From Halichondria panicea (taxonomy: Eukaryota > Porifera > Demospongiae > Suberitida > Halichondriidae): a stretch of DNA of 64,000 bases. Position numbers and translations under genes: made by a program. Where the stretch lies: the NCBI RefSeq assembly GCF_963675165.1, contig NC_087378.1, forward strand, positions 460,562 through 524,561. Reading direction: 5' to 3'. Positions 52,412 through 64,000 of this stretch are shown here, piece after piece (within the stretch, counting starts at the first letter, position 1; each line of letters begins with the position of its first letter). The notes beneath the pieces were generated by a model, which saw nothing but the letters and a program-made list of their open reading frames with translations, did not search any database and was not told where the DNA came from.

Positions 52412-53120
52412 GTCATGTCAGTACTTCCTACCATTACCTAATGAGCATGCTGAGACACATTGATTAAAAACACGTTGATCGTAAGATAGCACATGCTAGC
52501 ATGCTGGTTATAGGGTGACTGATTGTCATCCCACTGCATTGTATTCACGGCTGTTACACAGGTAACAGCAGGTACATGTGTATACTCTTAGAGTGGCTCA
52601 CGGTGCTAATTAGAAACTATTATAAACAAACAGTCTGAACATAAACAGCCTGAATATCTCTAACGACACCAATTGTATCTCAATGCTATCAAACTAACCG
52701 CCCCCTAAAAAGCAAATTAACACACTTTTGTTCAACCACATTGAGGGGTGGGGTGCATACACCAGAGTGTACCAATATGTTAGACAGACCACATCAAAGG
52801 GCTACAAGCATTCTACAATAATAATAACAACATAATTATTCCCTGTAAAAATGTGTATTTATATGTATACACACCCTCCACACACCCACAAATGTATCTT
52901 CGGACACAAATATAACTCTAGCTACTACTGACAGGCTTTTAGTACACAACACAGGTTGAATAATAAGCTTTTTAGTCTTACCTTTCACCTTGGCAACTCT
53001 GATCAAAGCTTCTTTGAGAGTAGGGGACACGAGGGGCCTAGTGACTACGCTAGTCTGGTTACAAGAGCCACAGCGCTGGGGAGAGTCGGCCACAGAGGAA
53101 CTGGACAACTGCTCCTCCAT
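50539..53120 (-). CDS. PANK: Pantothenate kinase (PANK1-3 type)
   Basis: Phosphorylates pantothenate, the first and controlling step of CoA synthesis. Exons: 52982-53120, 52004-52362, 51377-51798, about 50974-51098 and 50539-50731. The first exon is a Ser-rich regulatory start. Then [17 protein letters not shown] (ATP-binding loop), [86 protein letters not shown], and the C-terminal [15 protein letters not shown]. It ends there, so it lacks the DUF89 extension of PANK4. The four human paralogues cannot be told apart here, so only a general symbol is given. Divergent from SUCLG1 by 181 bp. Confidence 0.92.
51187..51346. repeat. (CA)n-rich microsatellite in a PANK intron
   Basis: About 160 bp of CA units with CT and CG interruptions (CACGCA blocks). 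Confidence 0.95.
52364..52413. repeat. (GT)n then G-run at a PANK acceptor
   Basis: About 15 GT units then about 18 G. On the PANK sense strand it is a C run and (CA)n ending in the AG acceptor of exon 2. Confidence 0.93.
52414..52975. other. PANK intron 1, no features
   Basis: AT-rich intronic sequence between the first two PANK exons. I see no gene or clear repeat in it. Confidence 0.5.
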
Positions 53121-53301
53121 TAGACCTTAGGGAAACAACTTTTCATCCAATAAATAACCTAGAAAAGTAGAAAGAGATCACAAACACCTTTTGGCTGCTG
53201 CACGCGCACGATGACAGATAGTGGGCGTGGTTAAATTAACCCTTGGATCTCCATCATTAATTTATAAAAACGCTCACGAGTTAGGCTTTATTGTCTCGGA
53301 A
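53121..53301. promoter_or_regulatory. Shared divergent promoter region, PANK / SUCLG1
   Basis: 181 bp between opposing start codons. It contains GGGCGTGG (53222) and GCACGCGCACG near 53200, a local GC-richer patch. Confidence 0.5.
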
Positions 53302-55098
<1,797 letters not shown>

Positions 55099-55327
55099 CC
55101 ACATCCAAACTCTTAGTTCATTTTATAGTGCTTTGTCTAGCTGAGTGTTGCAAATTAATTATTATTGTGTGATGGGATCTTAATTACACAATGACCATAA
55201 TTCTAGTCTCATGAATCAGCCTACCATAATTCATGGTTCTAGGCCGATTTTTCTTTAGTAGAGCGGAATGAAAGGCTAATAGATGGGCGTGTGATTGTAC
55301 TCTTCTGACCACACCCACCTATAACAA

Positions 55328-57956
55328 ATGGCTGCTGCTGCTCCTGCTAAAAGACCACAGTTATACAAAGCTTTGGACAAGTGTATCAACAGAGGCAGGT
55401 GAGGAAGTTGCCTTCAACATACCGGGTATAATATTATATTAAACAATGAATTGATTCGTGCAGGTTCAATGGATGGTGGTCACTATTGCTACTCCCCTAC
55501 ACACCGTTTGGACTGCTACTGATTGGACTGAGACTGTGTATGAGTCTACAGGTCATTCTAATGCTCCTTCTGGTGCCAGACGGGAAACTTAAGAGGTGTG
55601 TTAATACTTATAAACTTATAAATGTCGTTCATTCAATCATCTCCGTGCAGGTTTATGTTGCGGATATCGTTAGCTATACTCGGCATAATTGTAACTACTG
55701 AAGGAAAGAACAAAACCCCTAAGGTGAAGAAATAATCGATATTATAATTGTTTTTATACTGCTCTTTATCTACAGGTGTTTGTCGCTAATAGACTATCTT
55801 ATATTGACAATATAGTACTTCATTTGTCAGCCAGCTGTGAAACAGTAAGTCTCTGCATACTTGAACAACCTGATCCACCTGACCATAATTAACCCACCAT
55901 TATAGATAACCCTTGAGGGGACTCCGCCTTACCCTGTCACATTCCTGTTCAGTCATCGGAGTCTAAACAACACAGACGATGACTCATTATCTGACCTACT
56001 GTCATCAGAACTGAATGGTACAGTGGATTGCAGTGCACTTGCAACAGAGAATTGCCTAACAGCAAAACCACAATAATATTTTATTACATGTAGATAATAA
56101 TTTCTTAGCCTAAAACCATAAACCTGTATCTATCTCTGGGAGTGTGGCTTAGTGGTTAGGGTGGTGGCTTCGTAGATCATATGATAGATAAGGCGTGGGT
56201 TCGATTCCTTCTTGGGGACTTTTCTTCATTTCTTTACAAATCAATAAGTAATTTCCCTAACTTTTGAATGCATCATACTCCTGTCAAGTACATAATCAAG
56301 TTGGGGCGTCGCCCGGTTTCTGTGAAACGAAGTTTCACGGAAACCGGGCGACGACCCAACTTACCCTTTTTGGTAGATTAGGTTCTGTCTTTTTTTCTTC
56401 TCAGATATGTGCTAGAATTACTCATTTTGTAGAATCAGAAGTGACCGAAATAACTATGCTAAATATAATTTCCCCTTTCAGAAATGATAATATACAAAGG
56501 TTGGATGTTGCTTTAAGTGTTCTCTGTCTTGTACAGGTTGTGTGGACTATACTCCACTAGCAGTTCAACCCGAACCATCCCCTACAAATGGCTCTGCTGT
56601 TCTAAAGCTCAGGTAGTCTATTCTATTTTTTCACAAATTCGGTATTAGTGATCTGTTTCTAATATGATGTAGGTCATGGCCTTTCATGATTGGGTGCTCT
56701 ATTCAGCCGCTAGCAATCTCTGCCTACAGACTGTGGCCTGTTGCAATTGTGAGCAATCATTGAGCATGTCATCTAATTAAAGTAATTATGTGGGTTAACT
56801 ATCAAAATTCTCTACAGACCAGGGCAAGCAGCTCAGGATGGTGGGATTTGTTCTGGACCTTGTTCGTACCCTTTACATTCTTTCATATCAGGTGAGTGTG
56901 ATGTTTTTGTGTTTTGATTCGATTAGAGTTCCTGTACAGATTTCTGGAGAGCTCTGAGATTAGTGAGGAAGAAAGCGTTGAAGACTTTGCTGTAAGGACA
57001 CAGAGAGATCTCGCTACTGGCCTCAAGATTAGGGCCCTGGTTGCTGGGAGAGATGACATTGACAAATGGCTGAAAGGTTTGTGAGCATTAAGTGTTGGTA
57101 CTTATTTTGGTAGCCCTTTGTAGCAGACACTTTTGGGAAATAAGTTTTTTGATGTTGTACAGAGAGGTGGCTTTTAATTAAGGGTATTATTTAGTATTTA
57201 AATGTGTATGGCCTTTTTTCAAGGCTGGGCACTAAGAGTGGTCCCCACTGTATGTACTTCTTTGCATTTGTCAGATATCCACCTGCCTAATATATCACCT
57301 GTAGATCCGCCCCAGCTGGTTGTGCCAGTTACCCAGCGCCCACCAAGCATGCCCAATGGACCAGTGATCCCTATCTCAGAGTACAAACAGATGAGCAGAG
57401 GGGCAGAGGGAGCGACTGCTTCTCCTCAGGCATCCCCAGAGATTGAGGCCATGGTACAGCAGGTCACTGCAGTCATGCCACATGTGCCACACAATGCCAT
57501 TAGGCAAGATCTGTGTGAGTCATCATTGTGTGTGTATATATCCATTTTTTTCACCTTTACCAGAAATTTTACTCCCAGCTCTTAAAATGTTACTTGTTGT
57601 GTTCCTTTGTGCAGTGTCAACAAGGAGTGTAGATATGACCATTACTAACATTATTGAGGGGCGTGTCAAGTACACATCCATCCCCACCCTCCACGAGACC
57701 ACTGACAGAGCCAGTGTTAGCAGTGGGGCCAATGTTAGCGGTGGAGTGTCGTCATCAAGCAGTCTGTTTGGGGGGAGCAGGTCGAGGTCAGTTCATCTCT
57801 CACTACAGAGACAAATGTCACTGGACGAAAGGAAGAAACTTTTATTGGAGCAATCTAGAAAGTAAGTAGCCCTGCATAAGTAATTTATTAATTTATCGCT
57901 ATGTATAATTATTTCTGTTTTACAGGAGATACGTCGAGAAACAAGGACATCCATGA
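55328..57956 (+). CDS. AUP1: AUP1, ancient ubiquitous protein (ER/lipid-droplet, acyltransferase-like, CUE domain)
   Basis: AUP1 sits in the ER and lipid-droplet membrane as a hairpin and brings the E2 UBE2G2 to ER-associated degradation. Exons include 55328-55398, 55464-55595, 55651-55723, 55776-55848, about 55907-56017 and 56537 onward, ending at 57956. The membrane hairpin is LLLLPYTPFGLLLIGLRLCM. An acyltransferase-like part follows (VFVANRLSYIDNIVLHLSAS). The CUE-like domain (MVQQVTAVMPHVPHNAIRQD, then DMTITNIIEGRVKY) and the C-terminal helix (SLDERKKLLLEQSRKRY), which corresponds to the UBE2G2-binding region, match the human protein. The human acyltransferase HxxxxD site is weak here. 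The intron at 56018-56536 begins at the exact end of an inverted-repeat element. Confidence 0.88.
56021..56481 (+). mobile_element. Inverted-repeat element with tRNA-like core, second copy (AUP1 intron), 3' end missing
   Basis: Same family as 9179-9694, opposite orientation, near identical for about 460 bp, then lost; the right-hand terminal repeat is absent. Preceded by TA, which here is part of the splice donor GTA (56018-56020). Contains the tRNA-like part (56138-56219) and a 65-bp palindrome (56298-56362), longer than the 52 bp in the other copy. Confidence 0.8.
56138..56219 (+). other. tRNA-derived segment in the second element copy
   Basis: Starts GGGAGTGTGGCTTAGTGGTT and contains GGGTTCGATTCC; one base differs from the first copy (GGCGTGGG against GGTGTGGG). 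A- and B-boxes are preserved in both copies. Confidence 0.6.
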
Positions 57957-58198
57957 CTATTCTCCAGGACATTATTTCATGTTTAGGCATAACCAGTGTT
58001 CTATGAATCATAAAAAATGTATTTTAATTTATGGTAAAGATCATCGCTGTAACCTTTACGATGATCACATGTCGTAAGGAATAAATAATTTTATCGACCA
58101 TATCCTAATGTGAACTACGGTCACATGACAAAACACTTTCATCAGAAGAAATTAAATTGACCAGAAACTGTTTTAGTGTTCATAAGCTCAAGAAAATT

Positions 58199-58820
58199 AT
58201 GTCCGAGGAAGTCGAAGCTGGTTTCAACACATCTCTATACGTAGCCGTGCCCTTGGTTACTGGCTTCTGGCTGATTGTGGCTGCTGTTGGACTCATTTTG
58301 CCGTTTTTCTTGAAGAATAACAAGAACAGGGGGTGAGTGCATGTCTACACTAGTGTAGCTTTACGTACACACCAGTTGAGCAGCTGTACTAGGAGTATAA
58401 GATTGTCCTACTGTTGCTAGTATTATGACCTGTACTGTACCTTGTCACTATGCGAGCTAATGTGCTATTCTATTCATCCCTACAGTGTGATTGGAGTCTC
58501 GATTGTTCTCACGGCGATATGCTGCTACACATTGTATCCTCAATAGCTACCACTTAACTCATGACACACACACACACTCCACACACAACGGATTGTTTGC
58601 CTTGATTCTTTCCCACAGCTGGCTGCTTGCTTTCCTCACTCAGCTCAACCCACTAATGGGGCCGAATGTAGAAACAAATGTGGCCGCTCACATACGAAGG
58701 GCCTGGGGTGGACTTGGTGATGAGGATAACAGTGAATACCCATGTAAGCTCATCTATAATTTATAGCAATATTTATATCACTGCTTTTTCTCTTTTCATG
58801 CAGGTTTTCCAAACTGGTAG
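58199..58820 (+). CDS. ATP6V0E: V-type proton ATPase subunit e
   Basis: A small two-helix membrane subunit of the V0 sector. Exons: 58199-58332, 58486-58533, 58619-58743 and 58804-58820; the last codes only CFPNW and stop. The protein is about 107 residues. Helix 1 is LYVAVPLVTGFWLIVAAVGL; helix 2 spans the exon joint (VLTAICCYTLFWLLAFLTQL). Then NPLMGPNVET, matching human LNPLFGPQLKNET. The N-terminus is longer than human by about ten residues. Small exons like these are easily missed by gene finders. Confidence 0.88.
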
Positions 58821-59087
58821 TTATAAAAAGTGACTTTCAAGATAATGTGTATTGTGTTCAGTTCTCTGTGTGGTATATATATAGTCATTGCACTCGCTGT
58901 TTGTGCGTGTTTAATATTCGCATAATTGTAACAATTAACCAGTTCATCCATCGTGAACATTGTAAGCAAAATTTATAACAAAAACCATACTAGATACATA
59001 CAGTATATAGAGGTATATGTGTATAATCATAATACATAACAATGTCATAATAAGGATAATAGTAGACAATCAGAAAAGTTCAGTTTA

Positions 59088-60492
<1,405 letters not shown>

Positions 60493-60685
60493 TTCTTCTG
60501 TTAGTGCAGACTTACTTTTAGGTTTTGAAGAGAAGCTTTTCACGCCCTACTTTCAAAGAGTTGAGCCACGTGTTGTAGAAATGAACTTTGACCTCTATTC
60601 AGATCCAGCTGATTAGTGAGGCACCGCCCATCTCTAAATGTGCTAGCGTCAGCAAATCTATACTAAACTGAAGACCCTATAAAGT
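60493..60685. promoter_or_regulatory. Shared divergent promoter region, SR factor / LRR gene
   Basis: 193 bp between opposing start codons, with no other gene. The longest AT-rich stretch is near 60650. Inference from spacing only. Confidence 0.45.
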
Positions 60686-61690
60686 ATGGCTGCTCAGAAC
60701 CCTAATCCTGCTCCCATGAATGGACCTCCAATGCTCCACATCCCACCAAGACAATTTGTGATGAATCTAGAGCAATCAGACACACACTCAGACTCTTTTG
60801 TAGATCCCAGCTTCTTTAAGGTGGTTATTATGCAATGCACGGCTTCTGTCCATCATGGTACTGCATCAGTCGTATTGGAGCGTAGGGGAATGCCTTGGTT
60901 TCTCCTACCCGACTGTTTTGTAGCGTCTGCCATAGCTGCTTCCTCTGACTGCCCAATCCAGCAACTCATTCTCAAGCAACATTCTCTATCGGACCTACCT
61001 CTCAGCTTTTCATTGTCGGCTACAATGCTACCGACTTCTCTCAGTACTCTGGATCTATCGCACAACTGTTTTGTATCTGTACCGACTGTTGTCTGTGACC
61101 TAGTGAACCTTCAAGAACTGTATCTGAGCAATAATGGAATATTGTCTGTCCCAAATGCCTTCTCTTCACTAAAGCGTCTCAAGGCTCTCTACTTACAGAA
61201 TAACTACCTGAAGGAATTATCCATCGGCGTGTGTGGATTACAATCTCTTGTGTACCTCAACGTCGAACATAATGAGTTAACAACATTACCAAGTGAAGTA
61301 TCACAACTCACCAATCTCCAACTACTGCATGCCAGCTCCAACAAGATGGAGTACCTACCAGATTCAATAAACGATTTATCCAATCTACAAGAACTTTATC
61401 TGAGCCAAAACCAACTCAAGATGTTACCGGATAAGTTGGATGGTCTCTCCTCTCTAAGTCAACTTCAGCTAGCCAATAATAAACTCGATTGTCTCCCATT
61501 ATCATTTGTGGATCTGAAGAGCCTCAAGTCGTTTACTGTGTCTGGGAACAACCTCAAGTTTCCCCCTCTGTCTGCCTGCAGGGCTGGTGTGGAGCACCTC
61601 AAGGCATTCATGAGAAGCAACTATCACTATTTTGAGCCTGAACATTCTGATTCAGGAGAGGACACTCCTTTTGAGGACATTGATGATTAG
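60686..61690 (+). CDS. Leucine-rich-repeat protein, cytoplasmic type
   Basis: Single exon, 334 residues, no signal peptide or membrane segment. After a Pro-rich start (residues 1-30) and a non-LRR part, about eight LRRs of the 23-residue plain type run from about 95 to 290: LSTLDLSHNCFVSVP, LQELYLSNNGILSVP, LKALYLQNNYLKEL, LVYLNVEHNELTTLP, LQLLHASSNKMEYLP, LQELYLSQNQLKMLP, LSQLQLANNKLDCLP, LKSFTVSGNNLKFPP. It ends in an acidic tail (SGEDTPFEDIDD). LRRs bind proteins; the partner is unknown and I cannot assign an orthologue. Convergent with SEPSECS, 103 bp apart. Confidence 0.8.
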   Translation: MAAQNPNPAPMNGPPMLHIPPRQFVMNLEQSDTHSDSFVDPSFFKVVIMQCTASVHHGTASVVLERRGMPWFLLPDCFVASAIAASSDCPIQQLILKQHSLSDLPLSFSLSATMLPTSLSTLDLSHNCFVSVPTVVCDLVNLQELYLSNNGILSVPNAFSSLKRLKALYLQNNYLKELSIGVCGLQSLVYLNVEHNELTTLPSEVSQLTNLQLLHASSNKMEYLPDSINDLSNLQELYLSQNQLKMLPDKLDGLSSLSQLQLANNKLDCLPLSFVDLKSLKSFTVSGNNLKFPPLSACRAGVEHLKAFMRSNYHYFEPEHSDSGEDTPFEDIDD

Positions 61691-61793
61691 CTATCTTTAT
61701 ATACATGTATACTCTCGTTCTCATTTTATAATTTATGCTGTATGTATTATCATAATATATCCTATTCATGTATGTTGCCAAGTTTATCATTAT

Positions 61794-64000
61794 TCAATTT
61801 TCAGTACTAATGGGCATTTCTGGACTACTAGCAGTTTGTCTCTTGCTAAACTTGATAAACACTTGGTCTAGTCTTTTGATAAAAGTGTCCATTTCTGTTC
61901 TGGTCATTCCGATGGCAGCAGCTGCAGTGAAATAGGCACAGGGGTAGTCATTACAGTGAGACCCCCAGTTGGTGAACGTGTGAGGGCCAATCGTTTTCTC
62001 TGCTCCCGAGCCAACAACTCTAGAAAAGTAAAAAAATAGCAATCATAATTATGTACAGAAAATAAATCAATGGTAAACACATGCACAATAATACAGTGCA
62101 TACACTAACAGCACATAAAGTATAGGTTGTAGTATACTAAAAGGAGAAGTGCAGCTACATGTGTAATTGGGAAAACATACATGAATGTACATGTACCTTG
62201 TTCCAGAGACATTCTTTACAAAGAGCATTGATCCAAACTCAGTTACATTCAGTTTACCAGTGGGAAGGTTAGACAAGCTGACAGCTATACAAGTTGAAAA
62301 GAAGCATTTTAAGCGATCCCATTCTCACAAAGGACTAGTGGGTTGGCTTACCAATTGATATCGGATTCTGAGGAATGCTGAGTACTTTCTCCCCGTGCTT
62401 GGTGGCAACTTGCTCCAGCTGGTCTTTCAAGATCTTAAAATTGTCCTAGAAAACAACAGTTTGTCAGACCCATGCACACAGTATACCAGACAACTGTTAA
62501 CAGCTAGTGCCAGACCTTTCTCTGTGTACACAAACGCTGGTACTCTTTCTTGCCCATTGACAGTAGAGTAATGAAAATATCTAGTGAGGGAGTGCCTGAA
62601 GCTCTTCCTGTGAAAACAATTCAATAGTTTGAGTTACAAATAATTTTTCTCACTGACCTGGATACATTTGTGAGACGCTGTTGATAAATTCTTCACTGGA
62701 GCTTGCCACTACAGCACCGCCAACCGGTACCATGAAATTCTTGTCCGTACTCTGTACGAATGCGTCCACCCTACCCAGCCTGTGAGCCTGTAACACACAC
62801 ACACACAGGTTTAAACAATAAGGAGTCATTTGAATGATTGTAGCGCCATGCACTCTGACCTCTTGAATAACGTGCATACACTTGCTAGACTGCACACCGT
62901 ACGCATTGTTCACGAGGTGAGGGATGTCGTAACGCTGACACAGAACACTCACTTCTTCAAGCCTGCAATAGATATATAGGAGGTCAAGAGTAAATAGGAG
63001 ATATAATTATGGTTTGAAGGTACGTACAACCAAATTATGGATAAAAAATTGAAGTTGTGAGCACTCAAAATTAGCTATCAAAAACGGGTCCATTTCTGAA
63101 AAGCCCATAATAAAGGAAACTTGCTACGTGGAGAACCAAGTGACTGTTTGACCATGCACTATGTGTATGCTTGCACCACAAAGGGTCCAAACTGAGCCTT
63201 GTCAAACACTACATAGGCATACCACACTCACTGTACGTACTTGTCTATAGCTCTGGGTGCGAAGCAGCTGGTAGTGGTAAGGACACAGACAATGTTCTCA
63301 GGCCTCAGCTCTTCAATAGAAGACTCAATACCAGCCACATTGGTCTGCAGTTGGTCACCATTCAACAAATTCTCAATCACTACTGGCTCCAGCCCTGCAA
63401 TACAGTGTCTAATACAACACGACATGGATTTTGCTTTGCTTTTATTCAGGTCTTCTCACCAACGGGTACTCACGTCACCCATTGGCAATCACCAGACCAT
63501 TCAAAAATTTTTATTGATGTTAACAAAGTCAAGTCACTGTGTTGGAAGTGAGGTAGAAGCATCTGTTTTATAGCCTGACATGGTACAATTACATAGTGGT
63601 TCTATGAACTATGTACATGTAGGCAATGAATAACATTATCTCCCTTTCCTGCCACTCTCTACCATTTCTGGAGGACCCCCTCAGCCTGCACTTCACTACC
63701 GACAAGCCTTCTAAGATCTAAGTTAAGTACTCTTAAGATATAGGAGTAACTGTAGCTAAGGGTAGAGTGGATATGGAAAAGTTCATTTATCGACGCAGTA
63801 TACAACCACTGCTGTAACAGCGTACAGTTTTAGAGTTACTGATTCACCTGCAGAGATGATAGACTTGAAGCAGCTCTTCTGGTCTATCCTCGGCCATACC
63901 ACATATTTTGCCTGAGGTCTCCTCTGCTTGAGCGTGAGTAGAACCATCAGCAAAGCCATCCCCGTGGCTACTGGAATCAGCACACACTTCCTGGCCGAGT
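61794..64000 (-). CDS. SEPSECS: SEPSECS, O-phosphoseryl-tRNA(Sec):selenium transferase, 3' part; 5' end outside window
   Basis: A PLP enzyme that turns phosphoseryl-tRNA(Sec) into selenocysteinyl-tRNA. The gene enters from the right edge of the window. Reading down: [20 protein letters not shown], then [20 protein letters not shown] (about 63849-64000), [20 protein letters not shown] and [13 protein letters not shown] (63228-63400), [40 protein letters not shown] (carrying the PLP-lysine DKNF), [17 protein letters not shown], and a last exon (61794-62022) with [20 protein letters not shown] and [15 protein letters not shown]. These match the human protein block by block. Its presence implies selenoprotein synthesis in this organism. 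Confidence 0.93.

Noticed and set aside
63171-63573. Plus-strand frames of 110-126 residues near the right edge
   Set aside because: They are antisense to SEPSECS exons and read nothing recognisable.

Overview
This window looks like nuclear DNA of a compact, AT-rich animal genome, most likely a sponge (probably a demosponge). Genes are packed a few hundred bases apart and often sit head to head. Introns are short (about 50-500 bp) with GT-AG ends. The housekeeping genes are clearly metazoan: DCTN1, WDR59, VPS51, PYROXD2, DNAJC28, PANK, SUCLG1, AUP1, ATP6V0E, an SRSF10-like gene and SEPSECS. They are interleaved with large membrane-protein families of a kind I associate with sponges. The taxon call is inference; no marker gene fixes it. 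All exon boundaries were read by eye from splice signals, reading phase and protein similarity.

Layout. 1-2823 (+): 3' exons of dynactin p150 (DCTN1). 3133-7242 (+): a secreted, repeat-rich ectodomain (probably beta-helical) joined to a multi-pass membrane domain. 7946-14952 (+): WDR59, a GATOR2 subunit. 14600-25270: a tandemly duplicated block built from the 3' end of WDR59, a small unrecognised coiled-coil gene (four copies) and the 3' end of VPS51. 25025-30952 (-): VPS51, of the GARP/EARP complexes. 31108-45461 (+): an array of death-domain multi-pass membrane genes (two complete-looking, one truncated, one scrambled, one frameshifted). The array is split by a 1,519-residue protein with a FYVE-like zinc cluster and a C-terminal GIY-YIG nuclease-like domain. 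45743-48998 (-): PYROXD2. 49095-50356 (+): DNAJC28. 50539-53120 (-): pantothenate kinase. 53302-55098 (+): SUCLG1. 55328-57956 (+): AUP1. 58199-58820 (+): V-ATPase subunit e. 59088-60492 (-): SR splicing factor. 60686-61690 (+): a leucine-rich-repeat protein. 61794-64000 (-): the 3' part of SEPSECS.

How the genes relate. Several are mitochondrial or metabolic (SUCLG1, PYROXD2, DNAJC28, PANK). PANK and SUCLG1 diverge from a 181-bp shared promoter region and both concern CoA. VPS51, AUP1, WDR59 and the V-ATPase subunit serve endomembrane or lysosomal biology. The death-domain membrane genes and the FYVE/GIY-YIG gene form a lineage-specific-looking cluster. A small array of kappaB-like motifs lies just upstream of the FYVE/GIY-YIG gene.

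Most unusual features: (1) the nested tandem duplication of the converging ends of WDR59 and VPS51, which makes spare last exons for both genes; (2) the death-domain/9-TM gene array with the FYVE-like/GIY-YIG gene inside it; (3) a 516-bp terminal-inverted-repeat element carrying a tRNA-like segment, present twice, one copy starting at the splice donor of an AUP1 intron; (4) a second foldback repeat family shared by three genes; (5) a recurring use of C-runs and (CA)n tracts as 3' splice-site pyrimidine tracts, always on the sense strand.
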